Assembly: GCA_029820995.1 (NCBI GenBank)
Contig: JALGUG010000062.1
Coordinates: forward strand, 1-36,041
Direction: 5' to 3'
Length of the DNA: 36,041 bases
Origin: Candidatus Zipacnadia bacterium
Lineage (GTDB): Bacteria; Armatimonadota; Zipacnadia; JALGUG01
A program made the position numbers and the translations under genes. Positions 25,482 to 35,030 of this stretch are shown piece after piece. The first letter of the stretch is position 1; each line of letters opens with the position of its first letter. Below the pieces are notes generated by a model. The model worked only from the letters and a program-made list of their open reading frames with translations, did no database searches and was not told the origin of the DNA.

Positions 25482-28400
25482 ATGCACCACGCCGACCGCA
25501 CTTATCAATCCCCCCGCGGCTGGCTTTCTCCCGGATATCTTGTCACACTTCTGCTCGTCCTGATCCCCCTGGCAGTCTGCGGCCCGGCCCAGGCCGACTT
25601 CTGGATGAACCTTGGTCCGAGCTGGGACCGTGCGGTCAGGCTGTACATGGACCGCTTTGGGTTGACCCGGGACGGAGCGGAAACGGTTCTGCGGCGGGAC
25701 GGCTACAAGTTCGATTTCCGGCTGCTCAACAAGGCTCTATTGCCGGATTTCGCCGTGTGCGACGTGGTCCACGTTGACCCCACGCGGCAGGCCGAGGGGC
25801 GCCCGGCAGTGCGATATGTGGGCAGCTATATGCTCCGGTCGAACCAGCACCTATGCATGGGCAAGTGGTGGGATGCGCTGGAGGAGATGAAGGGGCAGCC
25901 GGACTACGAGTACTTCAAGCGGGCGCTCGGCGAGGCCGTGCGGAAGGGCTACTTCAAGCAGGAGCTGACGCCGCAGCAGCGCCGACAGCTTCTGATGCAC
26001 CGTCGGGAGGGCGAGGTCGGTGTGGGCTCCCGGGCAGCGGTGCCACTGCGGGTGCTGGTCATCTGCACGACCTTCCCCGGCTGGCGCGACCAGCAGCCCC
26101 GCCGGCCCGACGGCACCTCTGAGCCGTACTACTTTCTCCGTACGACCGGTTTTTACGCCTATGACTTTGACCACCCCCACGCAACGCGAGCACACGACTG
26201 GGGCTGTAAGCCCGGCGGGCCGATCTCCGGCGGACTGCAGCAGGGGCTCAGTCCGGTCCTCACGTGGAACCAGGACCATCCCCGCATTGGCCCGCAGCTC
26301 TACCAGACCCCGTTGGAGGTTCAGAACCACTTCGCCGACATCATCTTCAACCGGGCCAACCCGCTCAGCTTGGCCAACTACTACACTGAGCAGTCGCATG
26401 GGCATGTCTCGATTGACGGGGACCATAGCCATGTGGCTGGCTGGCTCGACTCCGGCCACATTCTCGATCGCTATGAGTTCAACAACCCCGCAGGCGGCGG
26501 CCCGGATAGTCGCCACTTCGCGATGCAGTTCGGCACTCCGATCATCTCAGACGATAACCCATCTTGGGACGCTCAGGGATTCTGGTTCACCGCGATTAAC
26601 AACCAGATCACGCTCATGGTCCGCCGGGGCACGGCGCCGGTGCCGACCAGCATCACCGATCCCACGGGCGGGCCGCCGACTGTTGATCGCGCCAACGAGG
26701 TGCGCACCTGGGACGACTTTGATTCACGCCGTCTGACCCTGACCGGCATTACGCTGGATGAGGGCACCATCAGGGTCACCATTCCCGCCGGCCCCTGGGG
26801 CACCGGCGGGATGAAAGCGCGAACCCGGGACGCCGGGTTCGGGTTCACAGTCTCACAGGGAGGACAGAACTACACGATCTTCGGCGCGAACGACGTGATG
26901 CAGAGCCGGGGACTGTCCACTGGCGATAGCAATTCCTCCCAGCGCCTGCTGAGCTTCTGCTACTACAACCATGACCACCACTACGTCACCGGCGACCCCT
27001 TCCAGGCGACCCATCTGACGCGCGGGGACATCGTTGACGACCTGCAGGGAGACTCGGTTCACCCGGACTACCGAACTAGTCGCCCTCGGCCGTACGACCA
27101 CGACGCATCGGACGACGCCAGCAGCCCGAACGCCGGTATTCCCAGTGGGTTCCCGGGCAACTGGGGTCACACGTCGCGGGACTGGATCAACGCGGCGGAC
27201 CTGGTCCTGGCCGACTACGGAATGACGACCCACAATTACGACCGATTCATCTATGTCTTCCCCAATACCGGCGGAGGCAGGGAGGATGCTGCCGGCGGCA
27301 CCTCGGGGCCCTGGACCTTCCCGCACACCTTCAACCCCATCGCCTACGGGAACCGCATCGTAGTGCCGGAGGGCACGGGCCTGGCCCTGGTCGCCCACGA
27401 GTTCGGCCACACGCTGGGCCTCGTAGACCTGTACGACACTGCCCGGTACTGGAACATGGGCGGCGGCTTCCCTCCGCACGATGTCAGCCCCGCGATGTCC
27501 ATCTATAGCGTGATGGCCGGCGGCATCAAGATGGACATCTACAGCAAGATCATCGCGAGCACCGGCGGGCCGTGGGTCACGCCCGTGCTGGTTCAAGACG
27601 ACCGGACGACGGTTCAGGTCCCCCGGATCGAGGGCACGCGCGACGACGCGATGGTTCTCAAGCTGCCGGCGCGGTTCAATCAGCCCAATGGCGAGGAGTA
27701 CTTCATCCTCGAGAACCATAACTGGAACGGTGCGCAGAACTTCGGTGACACGGCGCCGCGCGGAATGCTCATCACGCACATTGACCCCCGCTTCGCCTCC
27801 GGCGGCAGCCCGCCGTGGAACTTCGTCGGCATGGATGCCGAGGAGACCTTCGCCAGCATTCTCGAGCAGGCCGACGGCCTGTATGAGCTGGAGTACAACA
27901 CCGCCGGCGCACCCATGAACTTCGACGGCGACCCGTGGCCGGGCAGCACCAACAATCGGCGCTTCTGGCAATTCGATGATCCAACTCCGCCCAACTCGCG
28001 CAGCCACGGGCGCGTGGTATCCTCGGGCATCTTCAGGTTGCCGGAGGACGACACTCAGTTTGACACGTTCGTGCGCGTGGACAACATCAGCGACCCCGGC
28101 GACCTGATGACCGCCCGGGTATATGTGGACCCGCGCGAGGTCATCGTTACGGGCACCAGCATGGTCGCTCCGGGCCAGACGGTCGTCCAGGGTACGCCCA
28201 ACGTGCCCATCGAAATGCTCACCTTCACGAACGTCTCGAACACCGATCCGCTGGGGGCACTGGGCAAAGGCGTCTCCGAGGGCGACGTTTGGATTGACAG
28301 CATCCGCGTGGACGAGAGCGGCGCCAGCCGGGCTGACAGCGATACCACGAAGGTCGCGCTGTGGGAGGATGTGGACCGCGACGGCGTCTTCGAACCGACG

Positions 28401-31400
28401 GGTCCCGACTTGCAGCTTGCCGAAGGACAGTTCCAGAACGAGAATGTCACCTTCGACAATCTCGCGTACCGAGTACGGTTAGGCACGACCAACTTCCGGC
28501 AGATGTTCATCGTGTACGACATCAGCTCGACAGCCAACACCTCAGCCCCCAACAACACGCTGGGCAGCGAGCTGGTCAACTATCGCTATATTAGGCCGCA
28601 AATCCCCGGCGCGGTCCAGGAGCGCTTCCGCAACAGCGCGGACCTGGAGGACATGGGGCCGCATCGGTTCCCGATCACCTCCAATACGCTGCGCATCGTC
28701 GATTCGCCGGACACGCTGCTGGTCACGCCGACCAATCAGGCGCCCCAGTCGGTGCGGCGCGGCGACCAGGAGGTGGAGTTCCTCAGCTTCAATCTGAGCG
28801 TCAACCGCGGGAGCGTGACGATCCGCAACTGGCGCATTGACGAGGGCGGTAGCAGCACGCGTGACAGCGATGTTGTGATGCACCTCTACAACGACCTGAA
28901 CCGCAACGGTCAACTGGACGGCAGCGACGTCAAGCTCGGCGACGCCATTGTCCAGACCATTGGCGGCCAACAGCGCGCGATGTTCTTCGACCTCAACCTA
29001 ACGGTGGATCAGGGACGAGATGTCAGCGTGCTGGTGACCTTCGATATCGCCACGGATGCGACGCTGAACGAAACGGTCAACGCCTTGGTCTATGAGACCA
29101 CGTACATTGAGCTGGTCAACGAGGACCCGGCGAATCCGAACGCCGATCGGGTGGACCCGGCGAACTTCCCCATGAAATCCATGGACGCCGTCATCTTGCC
29201 CGCCGGCGCGCCGGGGAATCAGCCGCCGACATTGACGCAGGCGGACGTCCAGCCGCCCACCGGAACCTGGCAGGGCCATCCCATCGGCGGAACCGTGTTC
29301 ACGTGGAGTGTCACCTACACCGACGCCGACAACGACCCTCCCAACTCGCCGACGCTACACATCATCCAGCCCGATCAGGTGACGGAACTGGCGGCAGTCC
29401 AAATGGTCCCCTTTGACGTGGGGGATACCAACTACCGCGACGGCGCTCGCTTCATCCACGTGCAAATGCTGCCGCCCATCGGCGACACCAGTCCCGACCA
29501 GTGGTACTACTGGATCGAGGCCGGCGACGGCGTCAACCCCGCGGTGCGCTACCCGCCGACGGCTCCGGACCTCGAGCCCGGTCCCGTTGTGCAGGACCCG
29601 CCGCCCCTGGCACCGATTAACCTACAGGCCGCCGACAACCCGGCTGATCAGGGCGGCCAGGTCCTGCTGAGCTGGGGACGTTCGCTCGACGATGGGCCGA
29701 ACGCGGACGATGTGGTCAGCTACGAGATCTGGGCCAGTGAGATCCCCGGGATTGATCCGAACACCGACCCCGACACGGACCCCGACGTGCGCCGCCTGCC
29801 CCTCGTGCCGGCGACCGACGCCGCCACCTACAACACGGTTGACACGGTGGCCACCAACAATGTGACGACGTACTACATCTGCTTCGCCATTGACGTCAAC
29901 AACAGCCGATCCCTGCCCTCCAACGAGGCCTCGGCGATGGCGATAGACGATACGCCGCCGGCGCCGCCCACCAACGTGATCGCCACCGATGGCCAGACCG
30001 GCGGCGTGGCGCTCATCAACTGGACCCTCAGCGTCAACGACCCCGCGTCCGCGACGCCTGATCCGACCACCGACGTAATTGAATACCGCATCCGCCGCTC
30101 GGATGACGGCGACCAGGTGACGCTCACCGACCCGGTCATCGCCACCGTACCGGCCGGCACCGCCGGATACACGGACCTGACGGCGCCCAACGGCATCCTG
30201 CTGTGGTACGCGATGACGGCCTTTGACGGCACAAACGAGTCCGTGCTCTCCAACCAGGCCTCGGTCACGCCCACGGAGACAATTGGATCGCCGCCACAGG
30301 TCGTCATGACCGTGCCGACCGTGCTCGTCAACGTGCCTCTGGACACCAGCGTCGAGTTCGATATCACTGACACTGGCGACGGTATTGATATCAGCACCGT
30401 CCAGCTCTTTGTGAACGGTCAACAGATCCCGCTCGGGGAGTTCACGCTGGCCCCGCAGGTTGATGGGGCCTTTACGCACCTCACGTACCAGCCGCCGACG
30501 CCGTTCATCCATGACACCCAGGTCGCGGTCCGGGTCGTAGTGTCGGACCTGGAGGGCCCGGACACGACGGACCAGACCTTCTTCTTCCAGACCGAAGACG
30601 GCCCCTTGAGCATTGGGGGCGAGGTGCTGTTGGCCCAGACCGGCACTCCGCTGGCCGGCGTGGTCCTCACGGCCAGCGACGTGGCCGGCGTGGAAAATGA
30701 CGAGACCGCGCTCAGCGACGTCACCGGCAACTACCTGATCCAGGGGATCGAGGAGGATACGACCTTCGATGTGACGCCGGTCCTGGCCGGCTTTGCCTTC
30801 TTCCCGCAGTCCCGGCGCGTCGCGGTCACCGATACGTCGGTGTTTGACATCAACTTCACGGCGGTGCAGGCCTTTAGTGTCCGCGGCAAGGTCACGATTG
30901 AGGGCAGCGGCGCGCCGCTGCCGGACGTCGTCGTGTCCGACGGCCAAGGACATCAAGGCATCACGGCCGCCGATGGGACCTACGTCATAGACAACATCCC
31001 CCAAGGGCCGGTGCAAATCACGGCGACCCTGCTGGGCTGGGTATTCACGCCGCCCAGTTGGAGCTTCCCGCTCAACAGCGACAAGTTCGACGTGGACTTC
31101 GTCGCTCGGGTGGAAGAGTTCAGCATCTCCGGAACCGTGTCCGAGGCCCCGACCGGCGTGGTGGGCGACGAACCGGGCGAAGGCGCCACGGTGACGGCCG
31201 AGTTCAAGGCCGCCGCCCAGGGCCACGGTCCGGTCTCCACGACCACCGATGCTCAGGGGCGCTATACCCTTCCGCCGCTGGAGTCGGGCGTGTACACCAT
31301 TACGGTCACCAACACTCCGGGCGCCACGAAGACCTTCGAGTTCGACCCACCTTCCCGCGAGGTCACGGTGACGCACGACGACGGGCCGGCGATAGGCGTG

Positions 31401-32747
31401 GACTTCACCGGCTACCCCACGTTGCCGTCGCCGCCGACGCTGGTGCCGGGCCTCAACTTCATCGGCCTACCGATGTTCCCGCTGAACCCACTGGCCAATA
31501 ACGTGTTCAGCACGGACGCCGTGATCAGGTGGAACCCGAACCTGACGCCTCCAACCTACGTCCGGCTGCGCGACGTGGACCTGGCCACCGATCCGGTCTC
31601 GAGGACGCTGTTCACCGTGGGACCCGGACGCGGGTACTTCGTGTTCCTGCCACCGGGCAGCCCGCCCTTTGACTTGGATACGGTGGGCGGCACGCCCACA
31701 CCGACGGATCAACCCTTCTTCATCACCGTGGCCGCGGGCTGGAACATGAGCGCCAATCCGTTCAACGCCCACCTGCCGATCGCCAACATGACGGCCCAGC
31801 CGGTGGGCGCGTGGTCGGGGTTCGGCTTCATTCTGGACAATCCCGTCCTCGGCACCTACAAGCTCGTATCGCCCGTACCGGCGCTCAACGCGGTGACGCA
31901 GATTCCCCGCTATGCGGGCATCTGGTTCCGTGCGACCTCGGCCGCGTCGCTCAGCGCGGCGCCTCCCGGCGGTGGCGCCGCTGCTGTGGCGACCTCGGGC
32001 CCCAAGCGCGTTCCCGGAGACTGGCTCTTGCAGCTCACCGCGGAGGCCAACGGGCGGGCTGATGCTACGGCCTTTGCGGGCGTGATCGCCGCTGCCGCCG
32101 ACCAGCCGGAGGCCTTCCGGATTGACAATCCGCCGGCCGTCGCGCCTTATGTGGACCTGTACTTCACCGATCCAACGGACTCCACGCGGGCCCTGGCCTA
32201 CGATGTCCGCTCCGCCGCGGCTGCAGACGAGACGAGGTGGGACTTCGTAGTTCGCACTGACATGGCCGGAGCGGATGTGCACGTCGCGGCGGCAGACCTG
32301 TCCCAGGTGCCACGCAATCTCCGGGTGACCTTGGTGGACCTGGACGCCGGGAAGCGCATCTACCTGCGCACCACACGGCAGTACACCTACAACAGCGGCT
32401 CAGGCGGAGAGCGGCACTTCCGGCTGGAAGTCAGCGCCGATCGCGGTGGCGGCCTTGCTCTCAGCGGCGTGACCGCGCAGCAGGCCCGCGGTCAGGGCTA
32501 TGTATTCAGCTTCGCCGCCAACCGTCCGGCCCGCGTTACGCTGGACGTTCTGAACGTGGCCGGGCGCGTCGTCCGGAGCGTGGTGCAATCGCGTGCCATT
32601 CCTGCCGGGCGATCCTCCCAGCTCTGGGACGGCCGCAGCGCCAACGGGACCCTGGTTCCCAATGGCCGCTACCTGGTGCGCATTGAGGCAGTCGCCGATG
32701 ACGGCCAGCGCGTGCGTCAGGTCGCGAGCTTCCAGGTGGCCCGCTAG
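25482..32747 (+). CDS. Giant secreted M6-type metalloprotease B with carboxypeptidase-regulatory-like repeats and FlgD-Ig end
   Basis: The product is 2,421 residues. A signal peptide (about 1-37, ending GPAQA) precedes a propeptide-like region. The M6 protease domain has zinc site HEFGHTLGLVDLYD (H639) and an upstream FCYYNHDHH motif. Two repeats with DE(S/G)G.S...DSD and Ca-binding-like loops (about 944 and 1120) follow, then FN3/Ig-like domains (about 1250-1700). Three carboxypeptidase-regulatory-like beta-sandwiches come next (about 1709, 1797, 1880), where the paralogue has CARDB repeats. A C-terminal module (about 1988-2340) and FlgD-like Ig domain (about 2350-2421, VLNVAGRVV...GRYLVRI) are shared with the paralogue. 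Likely role is extracellular protein degradation or adhesion. ATG 25482 has AAGGAGG 8 nt upstream. The frame is intact throughout. Confidence 0.9.
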   Translation: MHHADRTYQSPRGWLSPGYLVTLLLVLIPLAVCGPAQADFWMNLGPSWDRAVRLYMDRFGLTRDGAETVLRRDGYKFDFRLLNKALLPDFAVCDVVHVDPTRQAEGRPAVRYVGSYMLRSNQHLCMGKWWDALEEMKGQPDYEYFKRALGEAVRKGYFKQELTPQQRRQLLMHRREGEVGVGSRAAVPLRVLVICTTFPGWRDQQPRRPDGTSEPYYFLRTTGFYAYDFDHPHATRAHDWGCKPGGPISGGLQQGLSPVLTWNQDHPRIGPQLYQTPLEVQNHFADIIFNRANPLSLANYYTEQSHGHVSIDGDHSHVAGWLDSGHILDRYEFNNPAGGGPDSRHFAMQFGTPIISDDNPSWDAQGFWFTAINNQITLMVRRGTAPVPTSITDPTGGPPTVDRANEVRTWDDFDSRRLTLTGITLDEGTIRVTIPAGPWGTGGMKARTRDAGFGFTVSQGGQNYTIFGANDVMQSRGLSTGDSNSSQRLLSFCYYNHDHHYVTGDPFQATHLTRGDIVDDLQGDSVHPDYRTSRPRPYDHDASDDASSPNAGIPSGFPGNWGHTSRDWINAADLVLADYGMTTHNYDRFIYVFPNTGGGREDAAGGTSGPWTFPHTFNPIAYGNRIVVPEGTGLALVAHEFGHTLGLVDLYDTARYWNMGGGFPPHDVSPAMSIYSVMAGGIKMDIYSKIIASTGGPWVTPVLVQDDRTTVQVPRIEGTRDDAMVLKLPARFNQPNGEEYFILENHNWNGAQNFGDTAPRGMLITHIDPRFASGGSPPWNFVGMDAEETFASILEQADGLYELEYNTAGAPMNFDGDPWPGSTNNRRFWQFDDPTPPNSRSHGRVVSSGIFRLPEDDTQFDTFVRVDNISDPGDLMTARVYVDPREVIVTGTSMVAPGQTVVQGTPNVPIEMLTFTNVSNTDPLGALGKGVSEGDVWIDSIRVDESGASRADSDTTKVALWEDVDRDGVFEPTGPDLQLAEGQFQNENVTFDNLAYRVRLGTTNFRQMFIVYDISSTANTSAPNNTLGSELVNYRYIRPQIPGAVQERFRNSADLEDMGPHRFPITSNTLRIVDSPDTLLVTPTNQAPQSVRRGDQEVEFLSFNLSVNRGSVTIRNWRIDEGGSSTRDSDVVMHLYNDLNRNGQLDGSDVKLGDAIVQTIGGQQRAMFFDLNLTVDQGRDVSVLVTFDIATDATLNETVNALVYETTYIELVNEDPANPNADRVDPANFPMKSMDAVILPAGAPGNQPPTLTQADVQPPTGTWQGHPIGGTVFTWSVTYTDADNDPPNSPTLHIIQPDQVTELAAVQMVPFDVGDTNYRDGARFIHVQMLPPIGDTSPDQWYYWIEAGDGVNPAVRYPPTAPDLEPGPVVQDPPPLAPINLQAADNPADQGGQVLLSWGRSLDDGPNADDVVSYEIWASEIPGIDPNTDPDTDPDVRRLPLVPATDAATYNTVDTVATNNVTTYYICFAIDVNNSRSLPSNEASAMAIDDTPPAPPTNVIATDGQTGGVALINWTLSVNDPASATPDPTTDVIEYRIRRSDDGDQVTLTDPVIATVPAGTAGYTDLTAPNGILLWYAMTAFDGTNESVLSNQASVTPTETIGSPPQVVMTVPTVLVNVPLDTSVEFDITDTGDGIDISTVQLFVNGQQIPLGEFTLAPQVDGAFTHLTYQPPTPFIHDTQVAVRVVVSDLEGPDTTDQTFFFQTEDGPLSIGGEVLLAQTGTPLAGVVLTASDVAGVENDETALSDVTGNYLIQGIEEDTTFDVTPVLAGFAFFPQSRRVAVTDTSVFDINFTAVQAFSVRGKVTIEGSGAPLPDVVVSDGQGHQGITAADGTYVIDNIPQGPVQITATLLGWVFTPPSWSFPLNSDKFDVDFVARVEEFSISGTVSEAPTGVVGDEPGEGATVTAEFKAAAQGHGPVSTTTDAQGRYTLPPLESGVYTITVTNTPGATKTFEFDPPSREVTVTHDDGPAIGVDFTGYPTLPSPPTLVPGLNFIGLPMFPLNPLANNVFSTDAVIRWNPNLTPPTYVRLRDVDLATDPVSRTLFTVGPGRGYFVFLPPGSPPFDLDTVGGTPTPTDQPFFITVAAGWNMSANPFNAHLPIANMTAQPVGAWSGFGFILDNPVLGTYKLVSPVPALNAVTQIPRYAGIWFRATSAASLSAAPPGGGAAAVATSGPKRVPGDWLLQLTAEANGRADATAFAGVIAAAADQPEAFRIDNPPAVAPYVDLYFTDPTDSTRALAYDVRSAAAADETRWDFVVRTDMAGADVHVAAADLSQVPRNLRVTLVDLDAGKRIYLRTTRQYTYNSGSGGERHFRLEVSADRGGGLALSGVTAQQARGQGYVFSFAANRPARVTLDVLNVAGRVVRSVVQSRAIPAGRSSQLWDGRSANGTLVPNGRYLVRIEAVADDGQRVRQVASFQVAR

Positions 32748-32879
32748 CGCCCGGCAGGGCGGCGACGGAAACGAGTGAGCAAGCGAGGCAATCAGCCCGA
32801 CGATTGAGCCCGGCACAGATAGGCGACGAAGAGATCGGCGTCCTGACGGCGATGCATTAGAGGGAGGAGTGACCTGTTG

Positions 32880-33323
32880 ATGGCAGCCAGCCGAATGAAG
32901 CACACACTGCAGTTGGCAACTGCCGTAGTTCTGGTCTGTGGAGTAGCTCTGATCCTGCTCGTGGGCTGCGGGCCCGACAATCCCTCGCCGCCGAAGGTCA
33001 GGGCTGATCCCAAGCCGGTCAGCGGAAGGGGGACCTTCGCCGGTTTCACGCGAGATGCGAAGACCGGCGTCGGCCTGGGGAAGGTCTTGGTGCGGATCCG
33101 CTCCGGCGCCGACGTCGTAATGTCGCAAGAAAGCCAGCCCAATGGACGCTTTTTCCTGACCGGCCTTCTGCCGGGAAACTACGTCGTGGATGCGCTCCCC
33201 AGGCCGGGTTTCGGCTACAACAACCTGACCGATGTGGCCGTCAGCTTGCCGGCGGACGTCGTGGTCGAACAGGACATCCTGCTCACTTCGATCTTTGATG
33301 TTCCGCCGGAGCCTGGCGAGTAG
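32880..33323 (+). CDS. Small lipoprotein with a carboxypeptidase-regulatory-like domain
   Basis: This is a 147-residue protein with a lipoprotein signal: hydrophobic run at about 12-30 ending LLVGC, where the Cys would be lipidated. After a Pro/Lys linker comes one beta-sandwich (GRGTFAGFTRDAKTGVGL...GRFFLTGLLPGNYVV), the same domain type as the three in the protease encoded upstream. It may dock in the outer envelope and interact with that protease, which is an inference from domain type and position (about 130 nt downstream, same strand). GGGAGGAG fits either TTG 32877 (7 nt) or ATG 32880 (10 nt). Confidence 0.78.
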   Translation: MAASRMKHTLQLATAVVLVCGVALILLVGCGPDNPSPPKVRADPKPVSGRGTFAGFTRDAKTGVGLGKVLVRIRSGADVVMSQESQPNGRFFLTGLLPGNYVVDALPRPGFGYNNLTDVAVSLPADVVVEQDILLTSIFDVPPEPGE

Positions 33324-33347
33324 GCGATTTCTCGACGGAACGCATAC

Positions 33348-33377
33348 GGCGCCGCCGCAGCCATCTGGGGCGGCGCC
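33348..33377. terminator. GC-rich hairpin between the lipoprotein and the PQQ-type propeller gene
   Basis: GGCGCCGCC (33348-33356) and GGCGGCGCC (33369-33377) form a perfect 9-bp stem with a 12-nt loop, in a 67-nt gap. No T-run follows, so it may be a weak terminator or an RNA processing site. Confidence 0.4.
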
Positions 33378-33390
33378 GGCGGCTAGACAT

Positions 33391-34512
33391 ATGCTCAATC
33401 TCCGTGCCCTGTTCGTGGCTGCTGGTCTCTGGTTGACGCTAGGCCCGACGGCCCACTGCGACTGGCCCTTGTTCCGGAACGATCCACAACGCCGCGGCGT
33501 GGCGACGGCCGGTCCTACGGCGCTGAGCAAGCTCTGGACCGCCGATCTCGGTGCTCCAGCCGACGCTGCCCCTGTTGTTGTGGGGGGAACGGTCTTCGCC
33601 GCGGGCCGAACGGGCCGGGTTGTCGCCCTTGCTGCGGACAATGGCCGGCAGCTCTGGGCCACTGAACTGAACGCCACCGTTGTAACCCCGCTGGCGGCCG
33701 CCGGCGATCTGCTATACGTGGGCACGGTTGAGGGGTGGCTGCTGGCGTTGGAAGCTGCCACGGGCCGAGTCAAGTGGCGGTTCCGCACGCGGGGCCCAAT
33801 CGCATCCTCTCCGGTCATTGTCGGTGGGAAAGCATACGTCGGCTCCGGCGACCGAGGCCTCTACGCCCTTCAGGCGGCGACGGGCGACCAACTGTGGCGT
33901 ACAGAATGGCCGGGTGAGATCCAGGCCTCACCCACAGCCTGGGGGGAGCTCGTGGGTGTGGGTGACCTGGAGGGGACCTTCCGAGCCGTTCGTACCGACA
34001 ACGGTCAGACGGCGTGGGAGGCCAAGTTGGCCGGGCCGATCCGGTGCAGCGCAGCGGTGGAAGGCGGGCTGCTGGTGATCGGCTGTATGAACCGCGGCCT
34101 AGGCGACATTCTCAACTTGCTGGGACTGGATAGCGCCACCGGGGCCCAGAAGTGGGGTTCGAAGGGCAAAGGCTCGGTTTCCGCCTCTCCGGTGATCGCC
34201 GGCGGCAAGGTGTACTACGCCACTCTGGACGGCTATCCGTCCGGCGCTGCCACTCTACGCTGCGCTGACCTGGCCAACGGCAAGGAGCTCTGGAAGAGCG
34301 GTGTGGGATACGTGGTCGATTCTTCCTTGGCCCTGGCCGGATCGCTACTGTACTTCGGCGCCTACGACGGGAAAGTCCACGCGCACAGCACTGAAAACGG
34401 CAAGTTGGCTGCCTCGTTCCAGACTGAAGACAAGATTTACTCGGCACCCGCCGTGGACGGCGGGCGTTTGTTTATTGGCTCAACCGACGGAAAACTCTAC
34501 TGCCTGCATTAG
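33391..34512 (+). CDS. Exported PQQ-type (BamB-like) beta-propeller protein
   Basis: The product is 373 residues with a signal peptide (about 1-23, ending TAHC). Repeated blades follow of the form 'P.V.GG.V..G...G.....A...G...W' (for instance VGGTVFAAGRTGRVVALAADNGRQLW, VGGKAYVGSGDRGLYALQAATGDQLW), ending in GGRLFIGSTDGKLYCL. This is the pyrrolo-quinoline quinone-like repeat fold. Many such proteins bind no PQQ and act as scaffolds, and no dehydrogenase motifs are seen here. ATG 33391 has no strong ribosome site. The next gene's ribosome site lies over this gene's stop codon (TAGGAG), so translation of the two is likely coupled. Confidence 0.85.
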   Translation: MLNLRALFVAAGLWLTLGPTAHCDWPLFRNDPQRRGVATAGPTALSKLWTADLGAPADAAPVVVGGTVFAAGRTGRVVALAADNGRQLWATELNATVVTPLAAAGDLLYVGTVEGWLLALEAATGRVKWRFRTRGPIASSPVIVGGKAYVGSGDRGLYALQAATGDQLWRTEWPGEIQASPTAWGELVGVGDLEGTFRAVRTDNGQTAWEAKLAGPIRCSAAVEGGLLVIGCMNRGLGDILNLLGLDSATGAQKWGSKGKGSVSASPVIAGGKVYYATLDGYPSGAATLRCADLANGKELWKSGVGYVVDSSLALAGSLLYFGAYDGKVHAHSTENGKLAASFQTEDKIYSAPAVDGGRLFIGSTDGKLYCLH

Positions 34513-34520
34513 GAGCCGCC

Positions 34521-35030
34521 GTGCTTTCTGCCCTCGCGATTACCGCGCTGCTGGCTGCGGCGCCCGGAGGTCCCCCGAAAGCTGCGTACGTGCTTCCCCT
34601 GCCCGCGGCGACCGAATGGCAGGTGCTGGTTTTCGCGGCCTATGTCCCGGAAGCCGAGCGCGATCAGCCTGTTCCCTACGAGATAGACGTGCGCTACGCC
34701 CAGGGCGGCGACCAGCGCACGCAGCTTCAGGGACAGGTCAAGTGGCTCCAGACGGACCGTCTGAAGCTGGCACTCCCGGCGGGCTGCGAAGGCTTCTCGT
34801 TGACTTTGAGGTGGGCTGCCCAGCGCCTGGCGTGTGATCTCGACCTGGGTCTGGAACAGGTCGGCACCGGACTGAAGCTCGCGCCGCTGTTTACGACACT
34901 GCGCAGCGAGCGTCTGACCTACACCGCGGACACCCTTCCGTTCTACCAGTGGCTCACGAGCACATATGGCGAATGGTGGCGGGGTTATCCCTTCTGGGCC
35001 GAGAGGCCCGGCGGCCGGGGAGTGCAGTGA
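34521..35030 (+). CDS. Small secreted protein of unknown function
   Basis: This is a 169-residue protein whose GTG start at 34521 sits 8 nt after the neighbour's stop, with TAGGAG as ribosome site. A short signal sequence (MLSALAITALLAAAP) leads to a beta-rich region with a Trp/Tyr-rich tail (TSTYGEWWRGYPFWAE). I recognise no family. It overlaps the next gene by four bases (GTGA), so the two are translated together. Confidence 0.7.
   Translation: MLSALAITALLAAAPGGPPKAAYVLPLPAATEWQVLVFAAYVPEAERDQPVPYEIDVRYAQGGDQRTQLQGQVKWLQTDRLKLALPAGCEGFSLTLRWAAQRLACDLDLGLEQVGTGLKLAPLFTTLRSERLTYTADTLPFYQWLTSTYGEWWRGYPFWAERPGGRGVQ

Noticed and set aside
13822..32747. Proteases as ordinary adhesins without catalysis
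   Set aside because: Both have the full zinc-site motif HExxHxxGxxDxYD, so catalytic function is likely.
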